Of a DNA stretch of 64,000 nucleotides, positions 52,560 through 62,904 are shown in pieces. This stretch comes from Lamprobacter modestohalophilus. GTDB lineage: Bacteria; Pseudomonadota; Gammaproteobacteria; Chromatiales; Chromatiaceae. The stretch lies in contig NZ_NRRY01000026.1 in assembly GCF_016583905.1 (NCBI RefSeq), forward strand, positions 1 to 64,000, written 5' to 3'. Below the pieces are notes generated by a model. It was not told the DNA's origin. It did no database searches and saw only the letters and a program-made list of their open reading frames with translations. Numbering within the stretch: position 1 is the first letter of the stretch; every line of letters begins with the position of its first letter. A program made the translations under genes and the position numbers.

Positions 52560-54047
52560 TCAAGCGCTCGCAGCCATCGGTGCTTCGCTCTCGCCCTCGG
52601 CGGGCTTGAGCCAAGGCGCCTGCATGCTGTTCCAGCAGGGGTTGTTGATGGTCATGTCCATGTCGCGGGCGAAGATGGCGAAGCCGTCGTAGCCGTGATA
52701 CGGGCCTGAGTAATCCCAGGAGTGCATCTGCCGGAAGGGGATGCCCATCTTCTGGAAGATGTACTTCTCCTTGATGCCGGAGCCGACCAGGTCAGGCTTG
52801 ATGGCCTTGGTGAATTCCTCGAATTCGTAGCCGGTGACGTCGTCGTAGAGCAGGGTCGAATCGCCCATCTCCTTGACCGTGCGATCGTAGTCGTCGTTAT
52901 GGGCGAACTCATAACCAGTGCCGACCACTTCCATGCCGAGGTCTTCATAGGCGCCGATGATGTGGCGCGGACGCAGACCGCCGACATAGAGCATGACCTT
53001 CTTGCCTTCCAGACGCGGGCGGTACTTGGCGATGATGGCGTCGTACTCGGCCTGGTACTTGGCGATGACCTTCTCGGCGTTGGCCTGGATGGTCTCGTCG
53101 AAGAACTCGGCGATCTTGCGCAGCGATTCGGCGATCTTGGTCGGCCCGAACAGGTTGTATTCCATCCAAGGCACACCGTAGCGCTCTTCCATGTGCCGGC
53201 TGATGTAGTTCATCGAGCGGTAGCAGTGGATGAGGTTGAGCTTGACCTTCGGGGTCAGTTCCATCTCGGAGAGGGTGCCGTCGCCAGACCATTGTGCGAC
53301 CACCCGCAGGCCCATCTCTTCGAGCAGGATGCGTGAGGACCAGGCATCGCCGCCGATGTTGTAATCGCCGATGATGGCGACATCGTAAGGCGTGGTCTCG
53401 AAGCTGTCGTCATTGTCGCGGTTGTGCACGACGTGATCGCGGATCGAGTCGTTGGCGATGTGATGGCCGAGCGACTGCGAGACGCCGCGGAAGCCTTCGC
53501 AGCGGACTGGGATGATCGGCTTGTTGTGTTCCTTGGTCTTCTGCTTCGATACCGATTCGATATCGTCGCCGATGAGGCCGATCGGGCATTCAGACTGCAC
53601 CGAGACGCCCTTTGAGAGCGGGAACAGCTGCTCGATCTCGTCGAGCATCTTCGCCAGCTTCTTATCGCCGCCGAAGACGATGTCCTTCTCCTGGAAGTCA
53701 GAGGTGAAGTTCATCGTGCCGAAGGTGTTCACGCCGGTCATGCCGGTGTAGTAATTGCGACGTCCGGCGCGCGAATATTGACCGCAGCCGACCGGGCCGT
53801 GGGAGATGTGGATCATGTCCTTGATCGGACCCCAGACGACGCCCTTGGAGCCGGCGTAGGCGCAACCGCGAACGGTCATCACGCCAGGCTGAGACTTGCG
53901 GTTGGAGGTGATGCACTTCTTCGATTGCTCGACCGATGGGTCATTGACAGCTAAATGCTTGGCGCGATCTTTCTTCGCCTTCTCGGGGTAGACCTCCAGC
54001 ACCTCTTGGATCAGGGCCTGGGTCTCGTCACGGGTCATTGTTGCCAT
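52560..54047 (-). CDS. nifD: Nitrogenase MoFe protein alpha chain NifD
   Basis: 495 residues. FeMo-cofactor ligand Cys is in [18 protein letters not shown] and ligand His in [20 protein letters not shown]-cluster cysteines are in [29 protein letters not shown] and [11 protein letters not shown]. The length matches the family. The C-terminal ~15 residues ([13 protein letters not shown]) are slightly extended. It follows nifH after 139 bp, with the shared leader motif just upstream. Confidence 0.98.
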   Translation of the reverse strand: MATMTRDETQALIQEVLEVYPEKAKKDRAKHLAVNDPSVEQSKKCITSNRKSQPGVMTVRGCAYAGSKGVVWGPIKDMIHISHGPVGCGQYSRAGRRNYYTGMTGVNTFGTMNFTSDFQEKDIVFGGDKKLAKMLDEIEQLFPLSKGVSVQSECPIGLIGDDIESVSKQKTKEHNKPIIPVRCEGFRGVSQSLGHHIANDSIRDHVVHNRDNDDSFETTPYDVAIIGDYNIGGDAWSSRILLEEMGLRVVAQWSGDGTLSEMELTPKVKLNLIHCYRSMNYISRHMEERYGVPWMEYNLFGPTKIAESLRKIAEFFDETIQANAEKVIAKYQAEYDAIIAKYRPRLEGKKVMLYVGGLRPRHIIGAYEDLGMEVVGTGYEFAHNDDYDRTVKEMGDSTLLYDDVTGYEFEEFTKAIKPDLVGSGIKEKYIFQKMGIPFRQMHSWDYSGPYHGYDGFAIFARDMDMTINNPCWNSMQAPWLKPAEGESEAPMAASA

Positions 54048-54070
54048 GTTGGCGTTCCTCTCGTCGTCGC

Positions 54071-54093
54071 CGCCGCTAATCTGCGGACCGACG
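54071..54093 (-). promoter_or_regulatory. Leader motif upstream of nifD, shared with nifK
   Basis: 23-nt counterpart of 52358-52380, ending 24 nt before the nifD start. It contains the same CCGC-N6-GCGG hairpin. No such motif was found before nifH. Confidence 0.65.
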
Positions 54094-54186
54094 CGCGTTG
54101 AAGCATCGATTCAGAGCCCCTCGCTGCCGTTCTATGCAAGAGCGGCCTGAGGGACCAGGGAGATGGGCAAAGTGCTCGGGCGCGGT

Positions 54187-55212
<1,026 letters not shown>

Positions 55213-55248
55213 TCATCTTCGTAGCATAGGCAACAAGGTCCCAGTCTT

Positions 55249-55264
55249 TGTGTGTCTAGCGACA
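55249..55264. promoter_or_regulatory. NifA upstream activator site (nifH)
   Basis: TGTGTGTCTAGCGACA fits TGT-N10-ACA, about 99 bp from the -24 element and just upstream of the preferred draT start. Confidence 0.78.
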
Positions 55265-55284
55265 GCCGACGTTCTAACTCCGAC

Positions 55285-56244
55285 ATGCCCCAGCTCCAGC
55301 CCACAGACCGGCCTAGGTCTCATCCATCCTTGCCGGCGAATGCGCGCCTGCCCATCAATCGTTGCAACCTTCCAGCCGTCATCCTTGGCGGGCTCACCTA
55401 CCAGGCGCATCCGGTCTCACTCGAGATCGACGGCATCCGTGCCTTTCATCAAGACCTGTTCCGGCTTCTTGCGCCGATCGACAACAGTCGCGAGCGCGCC
55501 GAACGCTTCGTCGACTATCTGGCCGCACACTTCTGTCTGGATGATCTAGAAGCCGCTGGCCTGGCCGCAGAGCGCGTCAAGAAGTACCGGCGCAACGCCA
55601 ACTACCTGCGGATGGTGCGAGGCTGGTCGTTCGACGCCGACGGGCGCGAAGGCGCCGTGCTCAAACACTGGGTCGAGACGCGCTTTGGTCTGCTCGCCCG
55701 TTATCACGCGGGGCCGCTCGACGGTGCTGATCCGGATGCCTATCACCTCTACCTCGCGCAGGGGGCCAAGGGGCTTTATGCGACCAATGCGCTCGAGGCT
55801 CAGCTCGATCTGCTCTATACCTATTGCCAATACGAGCTGGTGCGCCAGCACCCTGAAGAGACCCACCTGACGCTCTACCGGGGCATCAACCGGATTGGCG
55901 AGCATGAGCTGTTGGATGACAAGCCCGAGTCCGGCACCACCATGGGGGCAGCCAGCGCCGCTCAACCGCCGGTGCGGGACGATCGGAGTGACCCTGGGCA
56001 GGGCAGCAGCCGGTTCTGCAGTGGCTCGACGACTCCCGGCTGGCGGCGGGTCTTGCTGAATAATCTCAGTAGCTTCACCAGCAATCGCGAGCGGGCCTGT
56101 GAGTTTGGTGACTATATCCTTGAGGCGCAGGTGCCGCTGCCGAAGGTGTTCTTCTTCAACGGTCTGTTGCCTGGGATGCTCAAGGGCGAGGATGAGTGGG
56201 TGGTGATCGGCGGGGTGTACGAGGTGGCAATCAGCTGTTTGTAG
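55285..56244 (+). CDS. draT: NAD+--dinitrogen-reductase ADP-ribosyltransferase DraT
   Basis: 319 residues. DraT family segments are LPINRCNLPAVILGGLTYQ, HPVSLEIDGIRAFHQDLFRL, RNANYLRMVRGWSFDADGRE, LYRGINRIGEHELL and LLNNLSSFTSNRERACEFGD, with the R-x-S-F/T-S-N-x-E ADP-ribosyltransferase pattern. It inactivates NifH by modifying Arg101 in response to ammonium or darkness. ATG 55285 is preferred; GTG 55252 is in frame but would overlap the NifA site. No good ribosome site is visible. A ~25-residue low-complexity loop (~215-240) interrupts it. draG is not in the window. Confidence 0.93.
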   Translation: MPQLQPTDRPRSHPSLPANARLPINRCNLPAVILGGLTYQAHPVSLEIDGIRAFHQDLFRLLAPIDNSRERAERFVDYLAAHFCLDDLEAAGLAAERVKKYRRNANYLRMVRGWSFDADGREGAVLKHWVETRFGLLARYHAGPLDGADPDAYHLYLAQGAKGLYATNALEAQLDLLYTYCQYELVRQHPEETHLTLYRGINRIGEHELLDDKPESGTTMGAASAAQPPVRDDRSDPGQGSSRFCSGSTTPGWRRVLLNNLSSFTSNRERACEFGDYILEAQVPLPKVFFFNGLLPGMLKGEDEWVVIGGVYEVAISCL

Positions 56245-56338
56245 TGGTAAGCGAGCGCTGGGTTTCCTCCAAACTGTCGATCAACCTCGGTGCCTGCGCG
56301 AACGATCCCACATGATGCGGCGGTGTTGTAGCTAAAGG

Positions 56339-57511
56339 CTAACGCCGCTTCTGCTCGTGCAGTAAGTCGACGATTGGGATCTGGATGGGCGAGCGAGGGC
56401 GGAAGGGAGGCTGCTGCGGTCGGCGTTTGAAAGGCTCGGTGAGTTGGTCTGCGAGCCAGAGACCCAGCAGAGCGAGGGGCAGGGTGATCAGCCAGGCGGG
56501 TGCCGGCAATCCAAGCAACTCGATGCCGCCAAGCAACGGCAGCTGATAGGCCCAGGCTGGCGATGCTGACGTCAGAGAGCCGAGCAGCAGATTGATGGCT
56601 TGGCTGTATGCCATCAGCAGTGCTGCGGCTGCGGTTGTGAGCAAGGGGCGGCTCCAGTCGCCCTGTGCGATTCCAGACAAGCTTGTGGCTTGGCGCGCGG
56701 TGATCTGCAGTCCAAGCGCCAGGATGGTCGGTGCGATGAGGATCAGTGGATAGAGCTGATCCGGCCAGACCGCCCCGCAGGCCAGCGCAAGACTGGCGAG
56801 CCCGATCAGGGGCCAACCTTCTTGTACCCAATCACCGAGCGGCAGGCCCGACTGAGTCCAGCGCAGCAGTCTCGGGAATGAGCCGAGCCATTGGCGCAGG
56901 CTCAGAAGCGCAGGCAGCAGACTGGCGTAATCCAGCGACTTGCCGAGTGCGAAGGGCACGGCCTCGGTGGCATTCGGATAGGTCCAAACGCCAATGAAGA
57001 GATTCAGCCAGTAGAAGACCAGCCATCCCGCCGCCAGACTGGCCGGGAACAGTAGCAGGAAATAACCGCGGCGCTGGCTGATCAGGCTGCTGCCGGTGCG
57101 GCGCTCGGTGTCGGCATTGAGGAGTAGGGTCAAGGCCAGCGTGAGCAGCCCAATCGCCGCATTGAAGGCCTTGCCGTCAATCGCGATCAAGGCTGCGATC
57201 AGCAGCAACAGCGAGATCCAGCCGTAGCGCGGCCAAGGACGCTGTGCTGTCCGGCGTTGACCATCGGCGATGTCTGGTCGTTTGCGCTTGCGTGGCCAGC
57301 ACAGCCAGAGCAACGCGCCAACGAGTAGGATGGCAAACAGTTGTGCTGCGTCGGTGAAGGCGGCATTGATCGGCGCCGGGTCCCAACCGCGCATATTGAG
57401 CGGAAAATTAAGCAGACTACTCAGCGGCTGACCGCTCAAGACAGCGCCCGCGAGGGGCAGCAGAACGGTCAGCAGCGTGATGGCGATCAGGCGCACGGCT
57501 GGGCCGAACAT
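56339..57511 (-). CDS. Multi-pass membrane protein of unknown function
   Basis: 390 residues with about ten predicted helices (for example IAITLLTVLLPLAGAVL, AIGLLTLALTLLL, LIGLASLALACGAVW, LITLPLALLGLWLADQL). A basic cytoplasmic loop (WPRKRKRPDIADGQRRTAQR) follows the second helix; the C-terminus is basic. A segment LNLFIGVWTYPNATEAVPFA may be a periplasmic loop. No family recognised. It is convergent with draT (94 bp) and upstream of ccm on the same strand; the 119-bp gap to ccmI has a TTGCA-rich repeat. Confidence 0.75.
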   Translation of the reverse strand: MFGPAVRLIAITLLTVLLPLAGAVLSGQPLSSLLNFPLNMRGWDPAPINAAFTDAAQLFAILLVGALLWLCWPRKRKRPDIADGQRRTAQRPWPRYGWISLLLLIAALIAIDGKAFNAAIGLLTLALTLLLNADTERRTGSSLISQRRGYFLLLFPASLAAGWLVFYWLNLFIGVWTYPNATEAVPFALGKSLDYASLLPALLSLRQWLGSFPRLLRWTQSGLPLGDWVQEGWPLIGLASLALACGAVWPDQLYPLILIAPTILALGLQITARQATSLSGIAQGDWSRPLLTTAAAALLMAYSQAINLLLGSLTSASPAWAYQLPLLGGIELLGLPAPAWLITLPLALLGLWLADQLTEPFKRRPQQPPFRPRSPIQIPIVDLLHEQKRR

Positions 57512-57630
57512 CAGTCAGCCCGGACAAACCCTGCAGTGTTTTGCATCGCATTGCAGTCCTTTGCAATCCGTTGGGTCGCTTGCGTCATCGTGTTTTCGTG
57601 TCGTGCGCGATTGATCGACTGCTGCTTGTT

Positions 57631-59025
57631 TTACCGCAGTACCTGATTGATACGGACCTGAACCGGGTCGCTCGCTGTGCTCTCGACCGGCCCGGTCTCG
57701 CCTTGCAGATCGCCGGGGCGGGGCATAGCTTGACCGGATGGCGAGACGCGAGCGCCGACGATGATCTGCGGGAAGTTGGAGAGCTGCATCGCCGGCATCA
57801 TCGCCATGCTGTCATCGAGCCGGACCTGCACGGGGAGATCGCCAAGGGTTGCGCGCTGCACCGCGAGCGGCATCGGCGGGCCGGCGGCGGCCTTGGCGTA
57901 GATGAACACCGGGGTGTTGGGCGGCAGGCGGCCGCTGAGTTCGGTGGCTAGGGCGACGTTGACTTGTACGCCCGGCTGCGCAGCTTCAGCAGGCGTATTG
58001 ATCGGCCTGTCTTGAACATCCGCTCCGGCAGATGCTGTTGCCGAGGGCTGTTCTGCAGCCGCTATCCCCGCTTGAGCAATCTGCTGCGCCTCATCAGGCA
58101 GGCCAGCGCGCTGCTCGGCATCGCTGATCAGGGTGCGCAGCTCGGCCGCATCCTCGCTCTCGGGGTCGAGCTGTTCGAGCAGCTTGCGCCAGGTGGTGGC
58201 GGCAGACTGGAACTGCCCGCGTTGGAAGGCGACCATCGCCGCCAGCCAGCGCGCGGTGGCGTTGTTGGGCTCGAGCTTCAGCGCCTCTGAGATCAGCTCG
58301 GCTGGCCGCCCCTCGAGCTGGTTGTCGTTGTTGGTTGCAATCGACTCGGCGTAGGCCAGTACGATCAGTGGGTCTGTGGGCAGAAGCTTGTAAGCCTGAG
58401 CCAGCGCCGATTGCGCCCGTTCGCGATCACCGGTGGCGAAGTAGGTGCGCCCGAGCATCATCCAGCCCTCGGCGTCACCCGGTTCTTGCTCCAGCCGCTC
58501 TTCGAGCCTTGCGACCAGTTCTTCAAGCGGTGGCAGTTCGGCCTGGCCGCCGCCGTGGCCACCACTGCCGCCCGCGCCGCCGCTGGCCGTAAGCTGCTCT
58601 AGCTGCGGGATGATCGCCTGGCTGCCGATCAGGCCATAGAGCGCCCAGGCGGTGAGGGGGACTGCCAGCACCAACGCCAGCGCGGTGGGGCGGGGACCGG
58701 GCAGCCGATAGCGGCGTTGCTTGGCCTCGATGCCGCGCGCAGCTGTGAGCGGATCGCGATCGCCGAGGTCGTGCAAGAGCTCGCGCTCGAGGTCGCGCCG
58801 TGCGGCCTCGTAGACGGTCTGGTCGAGCTTGCCGCTGCTGAGATCGGCATCCAGTTCGGTGAGCTGCTGCTTGAACAGCTCAAGGTTCAGGAGGGCCTGC
58901 TCGGCCTCAGTGTCATCAGGGGCAGGTGCGTCCTGAGGTGTTTGCGTGGGCGTGAGCAGGGGCGCAACGGCGAAGAGGACCGCTAGGCCGGCTAGCCCAG
59001 CAGCGAGTATCCAGAAGATGGTCAT
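57631..59025 (-). CDS. ccmI: Cytochrome c maturation protein CcmI
   Basis: 464 residues. Two N-terminal membrane helices (~3-25 and ~105-125) flank a coiled-coil cytoplasmic loop; a TPR domain (~165-330; GWMMLGRTYFATGDRERAQS, PLIVLAYAESIATNND, AATTWRKLLEQLDP) and a C-terminal domain (VFIYAKAAAGPPMPLAVQRA) follow, as in the fused CycH/CcmI. It chaperones apocytochrome c to CcmFH. A Gly/Ala-rich stretch (GGAGGSGGHGGG) links the domains. Last ccm gene here, 18 bp after ccmH. Confidence 0.94.
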   Translation of the reverse strand: MTIFWILAAGLAGLAVLFAVAPLLTPTQTPQDAPAPDDTEAEQALLNLELFKQQLTELDADLSSGKLDQTVYEAARRDLERELLHDLGDRDPLTAARGIEAKQRRYRLPGPRPTALALVLAVPLTAWALYGLIGSQAIIPQLEQLTASGGAGGSGGHGGGQAELPPLEELVARLEERLEQEPGDAEGWMMLGRTYFATGDRERAQSALAQAYKLLPTDPLIVLAYAESIATNNDNQLEGRPAELISEALKLEPNNATARWLAAMVAFQRGQFQSAATTWRKLLEQLDPESEDAAELRTLISDAEQRAGLPDEAQQIAQAGIAAAEQPSATASAGADVQDRPINTPAEAAQPGVQVNVALATELSGRLPPNTPVFIYAKAAAGPPMPLAVQRATLGDLPVQVRLDDSMAMMPAMQLSNFPQIIVGARVSPSGQAMPRPGDLQGETGPVESTASDPVQVRINQVLR

Positions 59026-59043
59026 GATCAGATGGCGTGCGGG

Positions 59044-59580
59044 CTAGGTCGATCGAGAGCTGGAAGAGGGGCTATCGGGGCTGTTGTCGAGCAGTGCCTT
59101 GAGACGCTCCTGCTCGGACGCTGAGATGGGCTCGTCAGCGGCACGCTTCTTAGCAAGGATGGTGCGTACGACGACAAAGCCAGCGATCCCGATCAGCACG
59201 AAGGGGCCAAACCAGAGTAGGTAGGTCGATGGCTTCAACGGCGGATCATAGAGCACGAAATCGCCGTAGCGCTCGACCAGGAAGTCGAGGATCTCGTCTT
59301 GTGACTGCCCGGCGCGCATCATTCGATAGACCTCGTTGCGCAGGTCTTGAGCCAACTCGGCCTGGGAGCCGGCCAGGGACTCGTTTTGGCACACCAGGCA
59401 GCGCAGCTTGGCGATCAGCTCGCGGAACTCGGTCTGCTGCTCGGGGCTATCGAATTGGAATTCTTCCAGCGTATAGGCGCTGACTGAGCCACTGCCGATG
59501 AGCAGTAGTGCGCCAAGCGCCAGTGATTTGATCACGCGAGACATGTTGATCAGCGGGTCCTTCTTGAGCAGTGGGGGCAT
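59044..59580 (-). CDS. ccmH: Cytochrome c maturation protein CcmH (CycL)
   Basis: 178 residues. Signal peptide (MSRVIKSLALGALLLIGSG from residue 13), the thiol-redox motif LRCLVCQNES, QAELAQDLRNEVYRMMRAG and one C-terminal transmembrane helix (~112-132). It reduces apocytochrome cysteines with CcmG. ATG 59580 overlaps the ccmG stop (TGATG); ATG 59544 is the alternative. Confidence 0.93.
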   Translation of the reverse strand: MPPLLKKDPLINMSRVIKSLALGALLLIGSGSVSAYTLEEFQFDSPEQQTEFRELIAKLRCLVCQNESLAGSQAELAQDLRNEVYRMMRAGQSQDEILDFLVERYGDFVLYDPPLKPSTYLLWFGPFVLIGIAGFVVVRTILAKKRAADEPISASEQERLKALLDNSPDSPSSSSRST

Positions 59581-60122
59581 CAGGCGCCTTCCGCCTTGAG
59601 CTGTGCGACCAGCGGTTGCAGGGTCTCTTCCCAGATCTTGCGATCAATGGGGCCGATGTGCTTATAGCGGATGACGCCGTGCTGGTCGACGACGAAGGTC
59701 TCAGGGGCGCCGTAGACACCCCAGTGCAGGCCGACCTTGTTATCCGGATCGTAACCGTTCATCGCGTAGGGATTGCCGGACATGCGCAGCACGGCGAGCG
59801 CATCCTGCGCATCGTCCTTCCAATTGAGGCCGACGATTTGGAAGTCGGTCTCCTTGGAGAGCGCCATCAGCGCCTGGTGCTCCTGGCGGCAAGAGACGCA
59901 CCAGGAGGCCCAGACGTTGACCAGCGAGATCTGCCCCTTGAGATCCTCGTCGCCAACGCTGCGGCCGGGGTTGGTGAGCTCGGGAAGACTGAACGCTGGG
60001 ACCGATTTGCCGATCAGCGGTGAGGGTACCTTACTCGGGTCCTTGCCGAGCCCGATCACCAACAGGATGACCAAGGCGCCGAAGATGATCAGCGGGATCA
60101 GGAAACGAACCGATTTCGACAT
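59580..60122 (-). CDS. ccmG: Thiol:disulfide interchange protein CcmG (DsbE)
   Basis: 180 residues. One N-terminal membrane anchor (~8-25) and a periplasmic thioredoxin fold with active site WASWCVSCRQEH and cis-Pro region GAPETFVVDQHG. Reduces CcmH and apocytochrome c in the periplasm. It lies 15 bp after ccmF. Confidence 0.95.
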   Translation of the reverse strand: MSKSVRFLIPLIIFGALVILLVIGLGKDPSKVPSPLIGKSVPAFSLPELTNPGRSVGDEDLKGQISLVNVWASWCVSCRQEHQALMALSKETDFQIVGLNWKDDAQDALAVLRMSGNPYAMNGYDPDNKVGLHWGVYGAPETFVVDQHGVIRYKHIGPIDRKIWEETLQPLVAQLKAEGA

Positions 60123-60137
60123 ACTGCGTTGCTCCTG

Positions 60138-62126
60138 CTAGGCCTTGGCGCCGACAGCGCCCGCGGGCGCGGTGCTGCGGGCGCGGGCCGTGCGATAACG
60201 ACGGTCGGAGACGGCAATGGCGCCACCGAGGGCCATGAGTGCCGCACCGAGCCAGATCCAGCGCACGTACGGTTTGTAGTAGAGCCGCAGCGCCCAGTCA
60301 CCACCGCCAACCGCCTCGCCGAGCGAGACGTAGACATCGCGGAAGAAGCCGGCATCGATCGCCGCCTCGGTCATTGGCATCCCGCCGCCGAGGTAGGAAC
60401 GCTTTTCGGGGAAGAGCTCAGCGATCTGCCGCTCGCCGCGATAGACCAGAAAATGCCCTTGGTCGGCGCGATAGTTCGGGCCGTTGACCTTCTGTGCGCC
60501 CAAGAACTCGAAGCGATAGCCAGCCATCTCGTGGCTGTCGCCGGGCGACATGCGTAGGTCCTTCTCGATCTGATGGTTCGAGACCATGGTGACGCCGACG
60601 ATGAACATCGCCACGCCCAGATGGGCGACGACCATACCGTAGAAGCTACGACCATTGCCGCTGAAGTCCGCGACGATGGCCTGGCGCCAGCCCTGCTGCT
60701 TATGCTTGAGCCGCTCGCGCAGGATGATGAGATGCGAGAACAACAGCCAGGCCGCCAAGGCGATACCAACCGGTACCCAGAGATCGTCGCCGCTGACGGC
60801 GGACATCGAGGTCAGTGCCAGCACGCCGATACTGAGCGCAAAGGCCAGCCACAGCAGCTTGGTCAGACGCCAGGGCTGATCGCTCTTCCAGCGCGTCGCC
60901 GGACCGATGCCGAGCAGCAGGGCGAGGAACGGCGCCAGCGCCAAGAACATCTTGTTGAACCAAGGGAAGCCGACCGAGATCTTGCCGAGATCAAAAGCCT
61001 CATAGATCAGTGGCGCCAGGGTGCCGAACAGCACCAACACGGTGAAGGCGACGAACAGCAGGTTGTTCAGCAGCAATGCACTCTCACGCGAGAGCAGGTC
61101 GAAGCGCCCACCCTCGGAGACCTCCGGCGCCCGCCAGGCATAGAGCGCCAGCGAGCCGCCGATGACGATGCAGAGGAAGATCAGGATGAACAACCCGCGC
61201 TCAGGATCAGTGGCGAAGGCGTGCACAGAGGTCAGCACGCCCGAGCGGACCAGGAAGGTGCCGAGCAGGCTGAGCGAAAAGGCCGAGATAGCCAAGAGCA
61301 CGGTCCAGCTCTTGAATGCGGCGCGCTTTTCGGTGACCGCGAGCGAATGGATCAAGGCGGTGCCGACCAGCCAGGGCATCAATGAGGCGTTCTCGACCGG
61401 GTCCCAGAACCACCAGCCACCCCAGCCAAGCTCGTAGTAGGCCCACCAGGAGCCGAGCGCGATGCCGATGGTCAGGAACACCCAGGCGACCGTGGTCCAA
61501 GGCCGCGACCAGCGTGCCCAAGCGGCATCGAGCTTGCCACCGATCAGCGCCGCAATGGCAAAGGCAAAGGCGACCGAGAAGCCGACATAGCCCATGTAGA
61601 GCATCGGCGGATGGATGGCGAGGCCAAAATCCTGCAACAGCGGGTTCAGGTCACGCCCTTCCGGTGGCACCGGAAACAGGCGCTCGAAGGGATTGGAGGT
61701 GAGCAGCATGAAGAGCAAGAAGCCGATCGCGACCATGCCCATGACGCTGATCACGCGCGCGACCACGGGCAGCGGCAGGTTGCGGCTGAAGGCGGCGACA
61801 GCGGCGCCCCAGCCGGCCATCATCAGTGCCCACAGCAGCAGGGAGCCTTCGTGTCCGCCCCAGACCGCTGAGACCTTGTAGATGTCGGGCAACAGCGAGT
61901 TCGAGTTCTGGGCGACGTAGAGCACCGAGAAGTCGCTGGTGAGAAAGGCCTCGACTAAGGCAACGAAGGCGATGGCAACGAAGACGAATTGCCCGTAGGC
62001 CAGCGGCCGCGCCATCGTCATCCAAGGCCGGTTACCGGTCAGCGAGCCGGCTAGCGGCATCGCCGCCTGCGCGGTGGCGAGGATCAGCGCGAAGATCAGC
62101 GCGAGGTGTCCGAGCTCTGGGATCAC
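60138..62126 (-). CDS. ccmF: Heme lyase subunit CcmF
   Basis: 662 residues, about 14 membrane helices. The heme-handling tryptophan-rich motif is GWGGWWFWDPVENASLMPW; other markers are VWGGHEGSLLLWALM and the C-terminal periplasmic domain with a final membrane helix. It ligates heme from CcmE to apocytochrome c. The GTG start overlaps the ccmE stop (GTGA). Confidence 0.97.
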   Translation of the reverse strand: MIPELGHLALIFALILATAQAAMPLAGSLTGNRPWMTMARPLAYGQFVFVAIAFVALVEAFLTSDFSVLYVAQNSNSLLPDIYKVSAVWGGHEGSLLLWALMMAGWGAAVAAFSRNLPLPVVARVISVMGMVAIGFLLFMLLTSNPFERLFPVPPEGRDLNPLLQDFGLAIHPPMLYMGYVGFSVAFAFAIAALIGGKLDAAWARWSRPWTTVAWVFLTIGIALGSWWAYYELGWGGWWFWDPVENASLMPWLVGTALIHSLAVTEKRAAFKSWTVLLAISAFSLSLLGTFLVRSGVLTSVHAFATDPERGLFILIFLCIVIGGSLALYAWRAPEVSEGGRFDLLSRESALLLNNLLFVAFTVLVLFGTLAPLIYEAFDLGKISVGFPWFNKMFLALAPFLALLLGIGPATRWKSDQPWRLTKLLWLAFALSIGVLALTSMSAVSGDDLWVPVGIALAAWLLFSHLIILRERLKHKQQGWRQAIVADFSGNGRSFYGMVVAHLGVAMFIVGVTMVSNHQIEKDLRMSPGDSHEMAGYRFEFLGAQKVNGPNYRADQGHFLVYRGERQIAELFPEKRSYLGGGMPMTEAAIDAGFFRDVYVSLGEAVGGGDWALRLYYKPYVRWIWLGAALMALGGAIAVSDRRYRTARARSTAPAGAVGAKA

Positions 62127-62602
62127 TGGGTCATGCTCCTGGGAGTGTTGGTCCCGGTGGTCTGCTCGACGATGCCGTCGACATGGGCGGTCTGCAGGGT
62201 ATCGGCGACCTCAGGCGGCATGTAGGACTCGTCATGCTTGGCGAGGACCTCTTCGGCATAGAAGACACCGTCAGTGCCGATGCGGCCCTTGGCGACGACG
62301 CCCTGTCCTTCGCTGAACAGATCCGGCAGGATGCCTGTGTAGCTGACTGGAACCACCGCGGCGTTGTCGGTGACCTTGAAGTGAACCGTCAGGCCATCTT
62401 CTTGGCGGGCCAGCGTGTCTTTAACCACTAAGCCACCCACCCGAAACACCGCGTCGGTTGGATGTTCACTAGCCATGACCTGGCTCGGGCTGAAGAAATA
62501 CGAAATATTGCTCTGCAATGCGCTGAGCGCCAGCGTGGTTGCGCCGGCGACGCCGACCAGCGCAAGGCCGACTAAAACCAATCGTTTTTGTCTTGCTTTC
62601 AT
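62123..62602 (-). CDS. ccmE: Heme chaperone CcmE
   Basis: 159 residues. N-terminal anchor (RLVLVGLALVGVAGATTLAL), OB-fold core (FRVGGLVVKDTL, YTGILPDLFSEGQGVVAKG) and the covalent heme His in LAKHDESYMPPEV. It carries heme from CcmABCD to CcmF. ATG 62602 with GGAG upstream is preferred to TTG 62623. The 89-bp gap to ccmD contains a repeated GATGATCTAGG. Confidence 0.95.
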   Translation of the reverse strand: MKARQKRLVLVGLALVGVAGATTLALSALQSNISYFFSPSQVMASEHPTDAVFRVGGLVVKDTLARQEDGLTVHFKVTDNAAVVPVSYTGILPDLFSEGQGVVAKGRIGTDGVFYAEEVLAKHDESYMPPEVADTLQTAHVDGIVEQTTGTNTPRSMTQ

Positions 62603-62691
62603 ATTGAGCACTCCGCGTGGCAATCGATCGGGCGGCTGATTCGGGTCGATGATCTAGGTCGATGATCTAGGCTGAGCCGGCCCCTGTAGGA

Positions 62692-62904
62692 TCAGGATGT
62701 TGGTCCAGAGGTTCCCCGCTGTGGGTCGGCTCCGGTGCTGGCTTGACGAGGGGCGCGCAAGCGGAGCAGCCGGCCAATGCGGGTGAGCGTGGTCTTGCGG
62801 CTGCTGCGCAGTTGCAGAACCTCAATCAACAGCAGCCCAAAGGTCATGCCGAATGCACCCCAGACATAACCGGCGTAGCCGCCCTGGCTGAAAAACTCCA
62901 TCAT
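62692..62904 (-). CDS. ccmD: Heme exporter protein CcmD
   Basis: 70 residues with one membrane helix (YAGYVWGAFGMTFGLLLIEV) and a basic cytoplasmic tail, the CcmD pattern. It helps release holo-CcmE from CcmABC. Its start overlaps the ccmC stop (ATGA). Confidence 0.92.
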   Translation of the reverse strand: MMEFFSQGGYAGYVWGAFGMTFGLLLIEVLQLRSSRKTTLTRIGRLLRLRAPRQASTGADPQRGTSGPTS

